The notes under the pieces: generated by a model
The model's database searches: none
What the model saw: only the letters and a program-made list of their open reading frames with translations
Told to the model about the DNA's origin: nothing
Translations under genes and position numbers: made by a program
Part shown: positions 14,316 to 22,962 of the stretch, piece by piece
Layout: each line of letters begins with the position of its first letter
How positions within the stretch are numbered: the first letter of the stretch is position 1
NCBI GenBank assembly: GCA_024278555.1
Contig: JAJRSX010000135.1
Location: 1 to 35,546 of the forward strand
DNA length: 35,546 nucleotides
Source of the DNA: a bacterium
GTDB taxonomy: Bacteria > CG2-30-53-67 > CG2-30-70-394
Direction of reading: 5' to 3'

Positions 14316-14525
14316 ATGGCGAAAAAGAGAGAGCGCGTCCACGAAGTGGTCGACGGCATCACCGAGCGCAGCGACACCCATCTGCCCGTGGGCTGGATCG
14401 TCCTCGCCCTCGGCCTGATCGCCTTCGCCTGCTACTACCTGCCGGCGAACATGCCCCAGTGGGGCGGCTGGTCCGCCTACACCGCCCTGGAGCAGGCGCA
14501 GCAGGCACACCAGGCGGACCGGTAA
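14316..14525 (+). CDS. CcoP N-terminal-domain-like membrane peptide without heme-binding domains (69 aa)
   Basis: HEVVDGITERSDTHLPVGWIVLALGLIAFACYYLPANMPQWGGWSAYTALEQ resembles the CcoP N-terminal DGIxExDNPLP-TM-YPxxPxWxG segment; no CXXCH. Confidence 0.65.
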   Translation: MAKKRERVHEVVDGITERSDTHLPVGWIVLALGLIAFACYYLPANMPQWGGWSAYTALEQAQQAHQADR

Positions 14526-14836
14526 GCGCGGGCTTATGCCCGCGAGTCGGCGCCGGAGGGCCGGGGGCCGGGGGCGGGCTGAATAGCTCAACGCAAAGGC
14601 GCGAAGACGCCAGGGCGCAAAGGGGGGGAATAATTGGGGGGGAGGCGTCGCCGGCGGCAAACCGGGGAACGGCGGGGGCCCGCAAGGCCATTTCAGCCAC
14701 GGAATCCACGGAAGGGCACGGAAGGGCACGGAAGGGGAGGGCTGCCGGGACAGGGGTAGGAGCGGGCCATGCCCGCGATCCGGCGCCGGAGGCGCCGGCC
14801 GGCCCGGAGGGCCGGGGGCGGGGGCGTGGCCCCCTC
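14526..14836. repeat. composite repeat island: REP-like copies, CAACGCAAAGGCGC element, CACGGAA short tandem repeats
   Basis: gcgcgggcttatgcccgcgagtcggcgccggagg (14526) and gtaggagcgggccatgcccgcgatccggcgccggagg (about 14756); tcaacgcaaaggcgcgaagacgccagggcgcaaag (14588-14622); cacggaatccacggaagggcacggaagggcacggaa (about 14698-14733). Confidence 0.75.
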
Positions 14837-16846
14837 CTATCGGGGGCCGGGCGACGGGGTTTCAATGCCGCCGGCGATCTCCTCGCAGACGGCCATCGCC
14901 GCCTCGGGGTTGTGGAGCGGCCCTGCCCGATCGAGGAGGCGGAGAGCGGTCTCGCTGCGCCGGTGCCAGGCCGCAAGCCGTTCCGACGCCGCCCCTCCCT
15001 CCATCTCCGTGCGCGCACGGTGGCCGCGCGCCAACGCCTGCTCGGCGCGGTCGCGCGCGGCGGCCAGGCGCGCGCGCCACGTCGCCAGGGAGGCCCGGTA
15101 GGTCTCATCGTGGCAGGTGGCGCATGCCTCCCCCACCACCGCCTCCGAGGCGGGGTGGTCCCGCGCGAGGTCGTGGCACCCTTCACACCCCACCGCCCCG
15201 GCCATCGGGCTCGCCGCCACCCGGTAGCCGCGCAGCGCCGGGGCGGTGGCGGCGTAGAGGCCGCTCTCCGCCGCGTGGCAACCGCCACAGGTCGGCTCCA
15301 GGAGCGCCCCCGTGTGGCACCGGTGACACATGACGGTGGCGTGGATGCCGGTGAGCTCGAAGGGGTGAACGAACGCCCCCTTGCGAATCAGCAAGCGCCC
15401 GGCTTCGTGTCGCACCGGGCTGAGGAAGTCGTGGCACAGGGTGCATTCGCGGCGGATCGGGTCGCCGAACCGGTCTCGGTGGCGACCGTCGTGACAGCGA
15501 AAGCAGCCGGGCGCGTAGAGGTGGCCGATGTTGTCCGGATAGGTGCGCCAATCGACCCGCATCCCGGGGAAAACGGTGTAGCCGTAGATCTCCTGGACCC
15601 GTTCGATCGCCACCTCGATATGCCTCCCCTTCGCCGCCCATACCGCCGGGTAGCGCCGGCGGTAGAAGTCGGTGAAGTGCGCGGCGATCTCGCGCCGGGC
15701 GGTGGTGAGGTCGGGGTACTCCGCCACCAGAGTGCGCACCGCCTCGCGCTTGATGTACGGGAGGGAGACGTCGAGGCGGCCGCGTGCCAGGTAGAGGTCC
15801 ACCGCCACCGCGGGTGGGGGAAACTTGTGGGCCGGCCGGTTGTGGCAGTCCATGCAGTCGAGGTGGCGCCGCTCGCCCACCGGCGGCGGCGCCGTCGCCG
15901 GCTCGCCGTCGGCGCGGTAGACCCGCTCCTCACCGTTCGGGCGCGTCCACTTCACCCACGGGATCGTCTGCAGGGAGGCGTCGGTGGCCACGTACTCCAT
16001 GCTCCCGGAGAGGAGCATGTGCATGTGGATCCCCTCCACCCGACCGGTCATCTCGTCGCCGCCGCCGGTCTTCACCAGCATCTGGATGTCGCGGCGGCTG
16101 TTCGCCTCGTCCTCTGCGAAGTGGACCCGCTCCCGGAGCTGGGCACCGTAGAACTTGCGCGGCCAGTGGCACTGCTCGCACGTCTCCGCCGCCGGCCGGA
16201 GGTGTTGAATCGCCGGCGGGATCGGGCGCGGGTAGGTGTCACGGAGGACCGCCACCACCTGCCGCACCCCGGAGACCTTCGCCTTGATGAACCAGCTCGC
16301 GCCGCTGCCGATGTGGCACTCGGCGCAGCGCACTCGGGCGTGGGCGGAGAATGGATAGGTGGTCGCCTCCGGCGCCATCACCCGGTGGCACGGCTGGGTG
16401 CAGAAGGAGACCGAGTCGGTGAACTGATAGCCGTGGTAGCTGCTCACCAACACCACCGGCACCATCAGGGCGACGAAGCCGCCGAGGTAGACGGCGCTAC
16501 GGCGCTGGCGCGGATCGTTGAGGTCGACGCGCGGCAAGCGGTGGAGCCGCGCGGTCGGGTCGAGGCGGCGAATCCGCCAGCGGCGCAACGCCACCCCCAC
16601 CGCCGCCACCAGCAGCCCGACGATGATCAGCCCGGGGATGACCAGATAGCCGAAGAGATCCAGATACGGGTTCGAGGTCGGCGAGACCAGGCTGAAGAGG
16701 CCAAAGGTGACCAGCAGCAACGACCCGAGGAGGACGATCGCCACCCCGGCCAGGACGATCGGCCCGGTCCAGCTCGCCGGCATCCGCCGTACCCCCGCCC
16801 CACCCCCGACGTCTTCCTCCTGTCGTCGCTCGACGTGGTCGCCCAT
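14837..16846 (-). CDS. membrane-anchored multiheme c-type cytochrome, NapC/NirT-type (10 heme motifs, one CX3CH)
   Basis: N-terminal hydrophobic segments, then CTQPCH, CAECH, CEQCH, CMDCH, CFRCH, CTLCH, CHRCH, CGGCH, CEGCH, CATCH; PRPIPPAIQHLRPAAETCEQCHWPRKFYG block typical of NapC/NirT-related multiheme cytochromes. Confidence 0.9.
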   Translation of the reverse strand: MGDHVERRQEEDVGGGAGVRRMPASWTGPIVLAGVAIVLLGSLLLVTFGLFSLVSPTSNPYLDLFGYLVIPGLIIVGLLVAAVGVALRRWRIRRLDPTARLHRLPRVDLNDPRQRRSAVYLGGFVALMVPVVLVSSYHGYQFTDSVSFCTQPCHRVMAPEATTYPFSAHARVRCAECHIGSGASWFIKAKVSGVRQVVAVLRDTYPRPIPPAIQHLRPAAETCEQCHWPRKFYGAQLRERVHFAEDEANSRRDIQMLVKTGGGDEMTGRVEGIHMHMLLSGSMEYVATDASLQTIPWVKWTRPNGEERVYRADGEPATAPPPVGERRHLDCMDCHNRPAHKFPPPAVAVDLYLARGRLDVSLPYIKREAVRTLVAEYPDLTTARREIAAHFTDFYRRRYPAVWAAKGRHIEVAIERVQEIYGYTVFPGMRVDWRTYPDNIGHLYAPGCFRCHDGRHRDRFGDPIRRECTLCHDFLSPVRHEAGRLLIRKGAFVHPFELTGIHATVMCHRCHTGALLEPTCGGCHAAESGLYAATAPALRGYRVAASPMAGAVGCEGCHDLARDHPASEAVVGEACATCHDETYRASLATWRARLAAARDRAEQALARGHRARTEMEGGAASERLAAWHRRSETALRLLDRAGPLHNPEAAMAVCEEIAGGIETPSPGPR

Positions 16847-16945
16847 CTCGCCTCCGCCCCCTCATCCGGAGAGTCTCACCGATTCCGCTGGGGGTGGCGA
16901 GGCGTGACGGCGCCCGGAGGTCGGCCGCCGCGCACACCCTCTGCC

Positions 16946-17044
16946 CTACATGGCATCCGCCTCCACCTTCACCGCGTTGAGGACGAGGTCGATGGCGACC
17001 GCGCCGGTGGCCTCTTCCGGGGGCACTGTGTGGATGATGGGCAT
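16946..17044 (-). CDS. possible 32-aa ORF resembling the N-terminus of carboxymuconolactone-decarboxylase/AhpD-like proteins; possibly a remnant
   Basis: MPIIHTVPPEEATGAVAIDLVLNAVKVEADAM with GAGGAGGT RBS at good spacing; truncated relative to the family. Confidence 0.3.
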   Translation of the reverse strand: MPIIHTVPPEEATGAVAIDLVLNAVKVEADAM

Positions 17045-17246
17045 GGGGAGACCTCCTCGATGGGGGCGTCCGGCCATCGCCGTGCGCCCGGGTTAGGTAC
17101 CGAGCCTCCTGCCGCCGGCCGCACCGCGCAACCGCCGGAGCCCTTCTGGTGTGTCACGGGCTCCGATCTGCTGGCGGCTACCCCATCCCCTCCCCGCCGA
17201 GGGAGAATGGCTCGCCGCGCCCCGTCCACGACTCCCCCCTCCCCCC

Positions 17247-18578
17247 ATGCCCCCCGCCCCCGCCCGCCGGCGCCCTGCGCCGAAGGCCCCGCCGCCCCGG
17301 TGGTACCGGACCGAACGCGGCCGCCGCTGGGCGGTGGCGGGGCTGCTCCTCGCCCTCTACTGCGCCACCCCCTTCATCGAGGTGGGAGGCCACCCGCTCC
17401 TCGGCTTCGACCGCCAGACCCTGCGCCTCTACGTGGGCGGCGTGGGGTTGTGGCTCGACGACCTCTTCATCGTCCTCCTGGCCGCCCTCCTGGCGGTGGC
17501 CTTGATCCTCCTGGTCACCGTGTGGCTCGGCCGGGTGTGGTGCGGCTGGGCGTGCCCGCAGACGGTCCTCCTCGATCTGCGCGACCAGCTCCGCGCCCTC
17601 TTCCCGGTACGCACCGCCGACGGCCGGGCGGTACGGCTGGCGAAGCGGGTCGCGGTGGAGGGCGCCTTTCTCCTCCTCAACCTGGTGGTGGCCACCACCT
17701 TCATCCTCTACCTGGTGCCGCCGCGGGAGCTGGGCCACTACCTCGCCACCGCCACCCTCCCCTTCTGGGTCGGGGCGACCTGGGGGACGATCGTCCTCCT
17801 CTTCTACGGCGACCTCCTCCTCCTCGGCCGCCGCTTCTGCACCCACGTCTGCCCCTACGCCAAGCTCCAGGGGGTCCTCTTTGACCGCGCCACCCTGGTG
17901 GTCGAGTACGACCGCACCCGCGAGGACGACTGCATCGACTGCAAGCGGTGCGTGAAGGTGTGTCCCACGAAGATCGACATCCGCGACGGCCTGCAGGTGG
18001 AGTGCATCGCCTGCGGCGAGTGCGTCGATGCCTGCGACGAGATCATGCGCAAGGTGGGCACGCCGCCGAAGCTGATCCAGTTTCACTTCGGCTCCACCTC
18101 GGCGCCGCCGCCCCGGGTCCTCCGGCCGCAGGTGGTGGTCCTGGCGGCGGCATGCGTCTGCCTCACCGCCGCCCTGGTCCACGCGGCGATAGGCCGCGCC
18201 GCGGTGGAGGCGTCGGTGCTGCGTGACCGCTACCACCTCTTCCACGTGGCCAAGGACGGCCGCCTGATGAACAGCTACACCCTGGTGGCGGAGAACCGCA
18301 CCGCCGAACCCGTCGCCCTCACCTGCTGGGTGGAGGGGGTCGAAGGGCTGGAGCTGGTCATCCCCCACAACCCGGTGACCGTAAAGCCGGGGGCGGTGCG
18401 CAAGACCCGCTTCGTCCTCGTCCTCCCGGCCGGCCACCCCTTGGCCCCCGGCAACCACCCGGTCACCCTCCACCTGATGACCGCCGAGGCCGAGCCGATC
18501 ACCGCCGACGCGGCCACCGCCTTCACCGTACCGGAGGCGGAAGAGCACAAGGTGGAAGAGCACGGGAAGGAGGAGTGA
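17247..18578 (+). CDS. ccoG: cbb3 oxidase accessory protein, polyferredoxin CcoG/FixG
   Basis: VWCGWACPQTVLLDLRDQ, FCTHVCPYAKLQGVLFDRATLVVEYDRTREDDCIDCKRCVKVCPTKIDIRDGLQVECIACGECVDACDEIMRK; C-terminal Ig-like domain. Confidence 0.96.
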   Translation: MPPAPARRRPAPKAPPPRWYRTERGRRWAVAGLLLALYCATPFIEVGGHPLLGFDRQTLRLYVGGVGLWLDDLFIVLLAALLAVALILLVTVWLGRVWCGWACPQTVLLDLRDQLRALFPVRTADGRAVRLAKRVAVEGAFLLLNLVVATTFILYLVPPRELGHYLATATLPFWVGATWGTIVLLFYGDLLLLGRRFCTHVCPYAKLQGVLFDRATLVVEYDRTREDDCIDCKRCVKVCPTKIDIRDGLQVECIACGECVDACDEIMRKVGTPPKLIQFHFGSTSAPPPRVLRPQVVVLAAACVCLTAALVHAAIGRAAVEASVLRDRYHLFHVAKDGRLMNSYTLVAENRTAEPVALTCWVEGVEGLELVIPHNPVTVKPGAVRKTRFVLVLPAGHPLAPGNHPVTLHLMTAEAEPITADAATAFTVPEAEEHKVEEHGKEE

Positions 18579-18733
18579 TGCGTCGTTCGTGGGCCTGGCC
18601 GGTGGGGATCGTCCTCCTCTTTGTCGTCCTGGTAGCGGGGAGTGTCTGGATGGCCCGGGTGGCCTCGCGCGTCGGCGAGGTCCCCATCGACACCCACGCC
18701 CACCCCGCCGCCCGCGGCGGCGTGCGGCGATAG
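18578..18733 (+). CDS. very short FixH/CcoH-like membrane protein (51 aa)
   Basis: MRRSWAWPVGIVLLFVVLVAGSVWMARVASRVGEVPIDTHAHPAARGGVRR*; start overlaps the ccoG stop (TGATG); positional match to ccoH between ccoG and ccoI. Too short for the ORF track. Confidence 0.5.
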   Translation: MRRSWAWPVGIVLLFVVLVAGSVWMARVASRVGEVPIDTHAHPAARGGVRR

Positions 18734-18809
18734 CGGACAGCGGAAACAGCGTCTCCTTCCAACGAGCAAACCGGGGTCCGCAGTACGACCGCAAGCCCCC
18801 CCTCTCCGA

Positions 18810-18921
18810 AAAGCTGAAAGCTGTTCGCTGAAAGCTGAGAACTGAGAGCTGTTCGCTGACCGCTGCAAGCTGTTCGCTGATCGCCATCTCCCTGCTGCGT
18901 CTTTGCGCCTTTGCGTTGAAG
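18810..18921. repeat. AGCTGAAAGCTGTTCGCTG-type degenerate repeat plus inverted copy of the CAACGCAAAGGCGC element
   Basis: aagctgaaagctgttcgctgaaagctgagaactgagagctgttcgctgaccgctgcaagctgttcgctga; then ctgcgtctttgcgcctttgcgttga, the reverse complement of the element at 14588. Confidence 0.8.
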
Positions 18922-18961
18922 CGGTTCTCCCCACCTCGCCGGGTTACCCTCCGCGCCGACC

Positions 18962-21355
18962 ATGGCCCCGCCCGCGACCCGCCCCTGCGCCCACTGCGGC
19001 CTGCCCACCGACGCCGCGACCGAGCCGCCCTTTTGCTGCACCGGCTGCGAGGCGGTCTACCACCTCCTGCACAACGAGGGGCTCGACGCCTTCTACCGGC
19101 GGCTGGAGGAGGGCGAGGGCCACCCGGCGCCGGTCTCGGCGATCGCGGAGGTGGCCCCCCTCGGAATGGAGGAGGTGGAGGTGGTGCGGGAGGGGGGCCA
19201 CGCCACCGCCGCCGTGGCGGTGGAGGGGATCACCTGCGCCGCCTGCGTCTGGCTCCTGGAGCGCGGCGTCGGGCGGCTTCCCGGGGTGACACGCTTTGCG
19301 GTGAGCTTCGCCACCCACCGGGCGCACATCGAGTGGGAGCCCACCACCTGCGACCTCGCCGCCATCGACGCCCGGGTGCGTGCCCTGGGGTACGCCCTCA
19401 GGCCGGTGCGCGCGGCTGCCGGCGGCCGTGCGGAAAAGGGCGCGCTCGCCCGCCTCGGGGTCGCCGCCTTCTGCGCGATGAACGTGATGCTCCTCTCCGT
19501 GGGGCTCTACGCCGGCTACTTCCAGGGGATGACCCCGGCGGTGAAGAGATCGCTCCACCTCCTCAACTGGGGGCTCGCCACCCCGGTCCTCTTCTACAGC
19601 GGCCTCCCCTTCTGGCGCGGCGCCTGGCGCGGCCTGCGCGGCCGCGCCCTGACCATGGACCTCCTCGTGGTCCTCGGCGCCGGCCTCGCCTACGGCCACT
19701 CGGTGGCGGTCGCCCTCACCGGCGCGGGCGAGACCTACTTCGACTCGGTGGTGATGATCGTCGCCCTGCTCCTGACCGGCCGATATCTGGAGCACCGCGC
19801 CCGCGCCCGCGCCTCCGCCGCCACCGACCGCCTCGCCTCCCTCCTGCCGGCCACCGCCCGGGTGTGGCGCGAGGGCGGCTGGGTGGGGCTGCCCCTCGCC
19901 ACGGTGGCGACCGGCGATCGCCTGCAGGTGCGGCCGGGGGAGCGCATCGGAGCGGACGGCCGGGTGGCCGCGGGGGTGACCGAGGTGGACGAGTCGATGC
20001 TCACCGGCGAGTCCCGGCCGGTGGCGAGGGCCGAGGGCGGCCGGGTGACCGCCGGGACCCTCAACCTCGCCGCCCCGATCGAGGTCGTGGTCGAGGCGAC
20101 CGGCGGCGCCACCCGCCTCGCCGCCATCACCCGCCTGTTGGAGCGCGCCCAGAGCGAGCGGCCGCCGGCCACACGCATCGCCGACCGGGTCGCCTCGTGG
20201 TTCGTGGCGGTGGTGGTGGGGGTGGCGGTGGCGAGCTACCTCTACTGGCGCGGCCACGGTCGGCCCGACCCGCTCCTGCCGGCGATCACCTGCCTCATCG
20301 TCGCCTGCCCCTGCGCCCTCGGCCTCGCCACCCCGGTGGCGGTGGTGGCGGCGACCGCGGCGGCGGCGCGCCGGGGGATCCTCTTCAAAGGGGGCTCCGC
20401 CCTGGAAGCCCTCGGCCGGGTGCGGCAGGTACTCATCGACAAGACCGGCACCCTCACCCGGGGCGACCTGCGCCTTACCGAGGCGGTCGCCACCGCGGAC
20501 TTCACCGACGCCTCGGCCGCACTCGCCGCGGCCGCGCCACTGGCGGCGATGTCGCGCCACCCGGCGGCACGCCCCCTCGCCGTTGGCGACCGGGGTGCCA
20601 CCGGCACGACGGTGGCGGAGGTGGCCGGGTACGGCGTGGTGGGCGAGGTGAACGGCCGGCGATGGCGCCTCGGCCGCCCGGCCTGGGCACTGGTCCCGCC
20701 CCCGACCCGGGAGGAGGCGGCGGTGGTCGACCGGTGGCAGAGCGACGGCGCCACGGTCGTCGCCCTTGGCGACGGCGACGGCCACCGCGCCCTCTTTCGC
20801 CTCGCCGACACGGTCCGCGACGGCGCGGCCGAGGCGATCGCCGCCCTGGCCGCGGCCCGGATCGAGGCCACCATGGTCACCGGCGACGCCCCGGCCACCG
20901 CCGCGGCGATCGCCGGCCGCCTCTCCCTCCCCCACTGGGCGGCGGGCCTGTCGCCGGAGGCGAAGCTCGCCCGGGTGGCGGCGGCGCGGGAGGCCGGGCC
21001 GGTGGCCATGGTGGGCGACGGGATCAACGACGCCCCGGCCCTGGCCGCCGCCGACGTGGGCATCGCCCTGGCCCGGGGGCTGGACGTGGCGGTGGAGGCG
21101 GCGGATGTGCTCCTCCTGGGTGAGGACCTGGGTGCCCTGGCCGAAGCGGTGGCGATGGCACGCGCCAGCCGCCGGGTGATCCGCGAGAATTACGCCCTCG
21201 CCGTGGTCTACAACCTGATCACCCTGCCGCTCGCCGCCGCCGGCCTTATGTTGCCGTTGTTCGCCGCCACCGCCATGGCCGCCTCGTCGCTCACCGTTAC
21301 CCTCAACAGCCTGCGGCTGTTGCGGAGACAACCCGCGAATGGATCGAGAGGCTGA
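18962..21355 (+). CDS. ccoI: copper-translocating P-type ATPase for cbb3 oxidase assembly
   Basis: N-terminal CAHCG...FCCTGCEAVYHLL, GITCAACVWLLE (CxxC), CPCALGLATPVAV, DKTGTLTRG, MVGDGINDAPALAAADVGIAL; sits between the ccoG/ccoH-like genes and ccoS. Confidence 0.96.
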   Translation: MAPPATRPCAHCGLPTDAATEPPFCCTGCEAVYHLLHNEGLDAFYRRLEEGEGHPAPVSAIAEVAPLGMEEVEVVREGGHATAAVAVEGITCAACVWLLERGVGRLPGVTRFAVSFATHRAHIEWEPTTCDLAAIDARVRALGYALRPVRAAAGGRAEKGALARLGVAAFCAMNVMLLSVGLYAGYFQGMTPAVKRSLHLLNWGLATPVLFYSGLPFWRGAWRGLRGRALTMDLLVVLGAGLAYGHSVAVALTGAGETYFDSVVMIVALLLTGRYLEHRARARASAATDRLASLLPATARVWREGGWVGLPLATVATGDRLQVRPGERIGADGRVAAGVTEVDESMLTGESRPVARAEGGRVTAGTLNLAAPIEVVVEATGGATRLAAITRLLERAQSERPPATRIADRVASWFVAVVVGVAVASYLYWRGHGRPDPLLPAITCLIVACPCALGLATPVAVVAATAAAARRGILFKGGSALEALGRVRQVLIDKTGTLTRGDLRLTEAVATADFTDASAALAAAAPLAAMSRHPAARPLAVGDRGATGTTVAEVAGYGVVGEVNGRRWRLGRPAWALVPPPTREEAAVVDRWQSDGATVVALGDGDGHRALFRLADTVRDGAAEAIAALAAARIEATMVTGDAPATAAAIAGRLSLPHWAAGLSPEAKLARVAAAREAGPVAMVGDGINDAPALAAADVGIALARGLDVAVEAADVLLLGEDLGALAEAVAMARASRRVIRENYALAVVYNLITLPLAAAGLMLPLFAATAMAASSLTVTLNSLRLLRRQPANGSRG

Positions 21356-21387
21356 AACCTGATCGCCGAAAGCGGTACGCTCCCCCG

Positions 21388-21591
21388 GTGACCTCCCTCG
21401 TCCCCCTCATCGGCCTCTCCCTCTGCCTGGGGCTGGGCTTTCTCATGGTCTTCTTCTGGGCCCTGCGGAGCGGCCAGTTCGACGACCCGGAGGGGCCGAA
21501 GTATCGGATGCTCTTCGATGACGACGAGAGCGAGGAGATCAATGAGCCCGAGCCGGAGCCACGCCATGCCCATCGCCCCCCATCACGATGA
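21388..21591 (+). CDS. ccoS: cbb3-type oxidase assembly protein CcoS
   Basis: (GTG start) MTSLVPLIGLSLCLGLGFLMVFFWALRSGQFDDPEGPKYRMLFDDDE, the classic WALRSGQFDDxEGPxxRxLxDD motif. Confidence 0.93.
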   Translation: MTSLVPLIGLSLCLGLGFLMVFFWALRSGQFDDPEGPKYRMLFDDDESEEINEPEPEPRHAHRPPSR

Positions 21592-22033
21592 CGAGGCCAA
21601 GGAGAGCCGCGTCACCCGCGCCTTGCAGGCGGCCGACCACGGGGTCCACGTGCTGGCGGCGGCGGTCCTCTTCGCCGCCGCCCTGTTGATGATCGGCCAC
21701 AGCGTCGCCGGTTTCCGCGACCCCTCGGCCCACGGCCTGCTCAAGGCGATCAACGACATCCTCTTCGTCCTCATCATCATGGAGGTGGTGGCGACCATCG
21801 TCCGCCACCTCCAGCGGCGCCGTTTCTCCCTCTACCCCTTCCTCTACATCGTCATCATCTCCTCCATCCGACGGATCCTGGTGGTGGAGGCGCAGCTCTC
21901 CATGGAGGTGGGGCTGCAGGAGTCGGTTGCCTTCCGCCACGCCCTCATGGAGGTGGCGGCCGCCGGCGGCCTGATCGTGGCCATGGTGGTCGCCTACTGG
22001 CTCCTGCGCCACGCCGACCACCCGGGTGACTGA
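21542..22033 (+). CDS. PsiE-like (phosphate-starvation-inducible E family) membrane protein
   Basis: HVLAAAVLFAAALLMIGHSVAGFRDP...LLKAINDILFVLIIMEVVATIVRHLQRRRFSLYPFLYIVIISSIRRILVVEAQ; overlaps the 3' end of ccoS. Start could also be 21566. Confidence 0.65.
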   Translation: MSPSRSHAMPIAPHHDDEAKESRVTRALQAADHGVHVLAAAVLFAAALLMIGHSVAGFRDPSAHGLLKAINDILFVLIIMEVVATIVRHLQRRRFSLYPFLYIVIISSIRRILVVEAQLSMEVGLQESVAFRHALMEVAAAGGLIVAMVVAYWLLRHADHPGD

Positions 22034-22105
22034 ACCACAAGGGTGAAGCATCGCGGCGACTGTGCCGATTCCTCACGGGATACCCCATCCGAGGAGACCG
22101 ACATA

Positions 22106-22882
22106 GTGCACGAGAGGATCAGGGCATTTGCGATTCACCTGCTGGCGAGCGCGGTCGTGGCGACCGGGCTCAGCGCCCTGCTCGTCGCCTACTGGTACCC
22201 CCTCCCCTACTTCTTCGCCGACGGCGGCTGGCAGGGGCTGCGGCTGGTCCTGGCGGTCGACTGCGTCCTCGGGCCGCTCGTCACCCTGATCATCTACAAC
22301 CCGAAGAAGTCGCGCCGCCAGCTCTTCGCCGACTACTCGGTGGTGGTCGCCCTCCAGGTGGTCGCCTTCACCTTCGGGACGTGGACCGTCTTCCGCCAAC
22401 ACACGGCGATGGTCGTCTTCGCCGACTCCGCCTTCTACACGGTGGACATGGAGACGGCGCGCAACCTGCCGGCGCCGATCCCCGAATGGGTCGCCAATGC
22501 CGAGCGGTTCCCGATCTACACGGTGGTCGAGATGCCCGAGGATCAGGAGGCGGCGCAGTCCCTGCGCCGCGAGGCCCTGAGCCGCCAGCGCCCCCTCTAC
22601 GTGGTCGCCGCCGGCCGCCTCCGGCCGCTGGACGAATCCACCGCCCACTACCTCACCACCGGCGCCATGACGCCGGACGAGATAGCACGACAGCTCCCCG
22701 CCGAGTCGGTCCACCGCTTCCTCGCCGACCACGACGGCCTGCCGTCGAGCTACTGGTTCATCCCCCTGCGCACCCGCTATGAAAACCTCCTCCTCGCCTT
22801 CCGCCGCGGCCGGCCGAGCCCGGCCGGATGGCTCCCGGCGCCGGTCAGGGTGAGAAGAACCGAGGTGGCGCGGGCGGGGTGA
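22106..22882 (+). CDS. TfpX/TfpZ-like type IV pilin accessory protein
   Basis: (GTG) VHERIRAFAIHLLASAVVATGLSALLVAYWYPLPYFFADGGWQGLRLVLAVDCVLGPLVTLIIYNPKKSRRQLFADYSVVVALQVVAFTFGTWTVFRQHTAMVVFADSAFY; GAGGAGA RBS upstream. Confidence 0.75.
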   Translation: MHERIRAFAIHLLASAVVATGLSALLVAYWYPLPYFFADGGWQGLRLVLAVDCVLGPLVTLIIYNPKKSRRQLFADYSVVVALQVVAFTFGTWTVFRQHTAMVVFADSAFYTVDMETARNLPAPIPEWVANAERFPIYTVVEMPEDQEAAQSLRREALSRQRPLYVVAAGRLRPLDESTAHYLTTGAMTPDEIARQLPAESVHRFLADHDGLPSSYWFIPLRTRYENLLLAFRRGRPSPAGWLPAPVRVRRTEVARAG

Positions 22883-22962
22883 TGCGGGTTACTTCGCAGC
22901 CCGCGAGGTCGGCCCGCCGGCCCCCCCTCGCGGACGGGAGCGCGCTGCCGCCCGGCGACTGG

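Noticed and set aside
14309-17884. Plus-strand 1191-aa ORF
   Set aside because: Spans repeats and runs antisense to the multiheme cytochrome and out of frame over ccoG; composition is artefactual.
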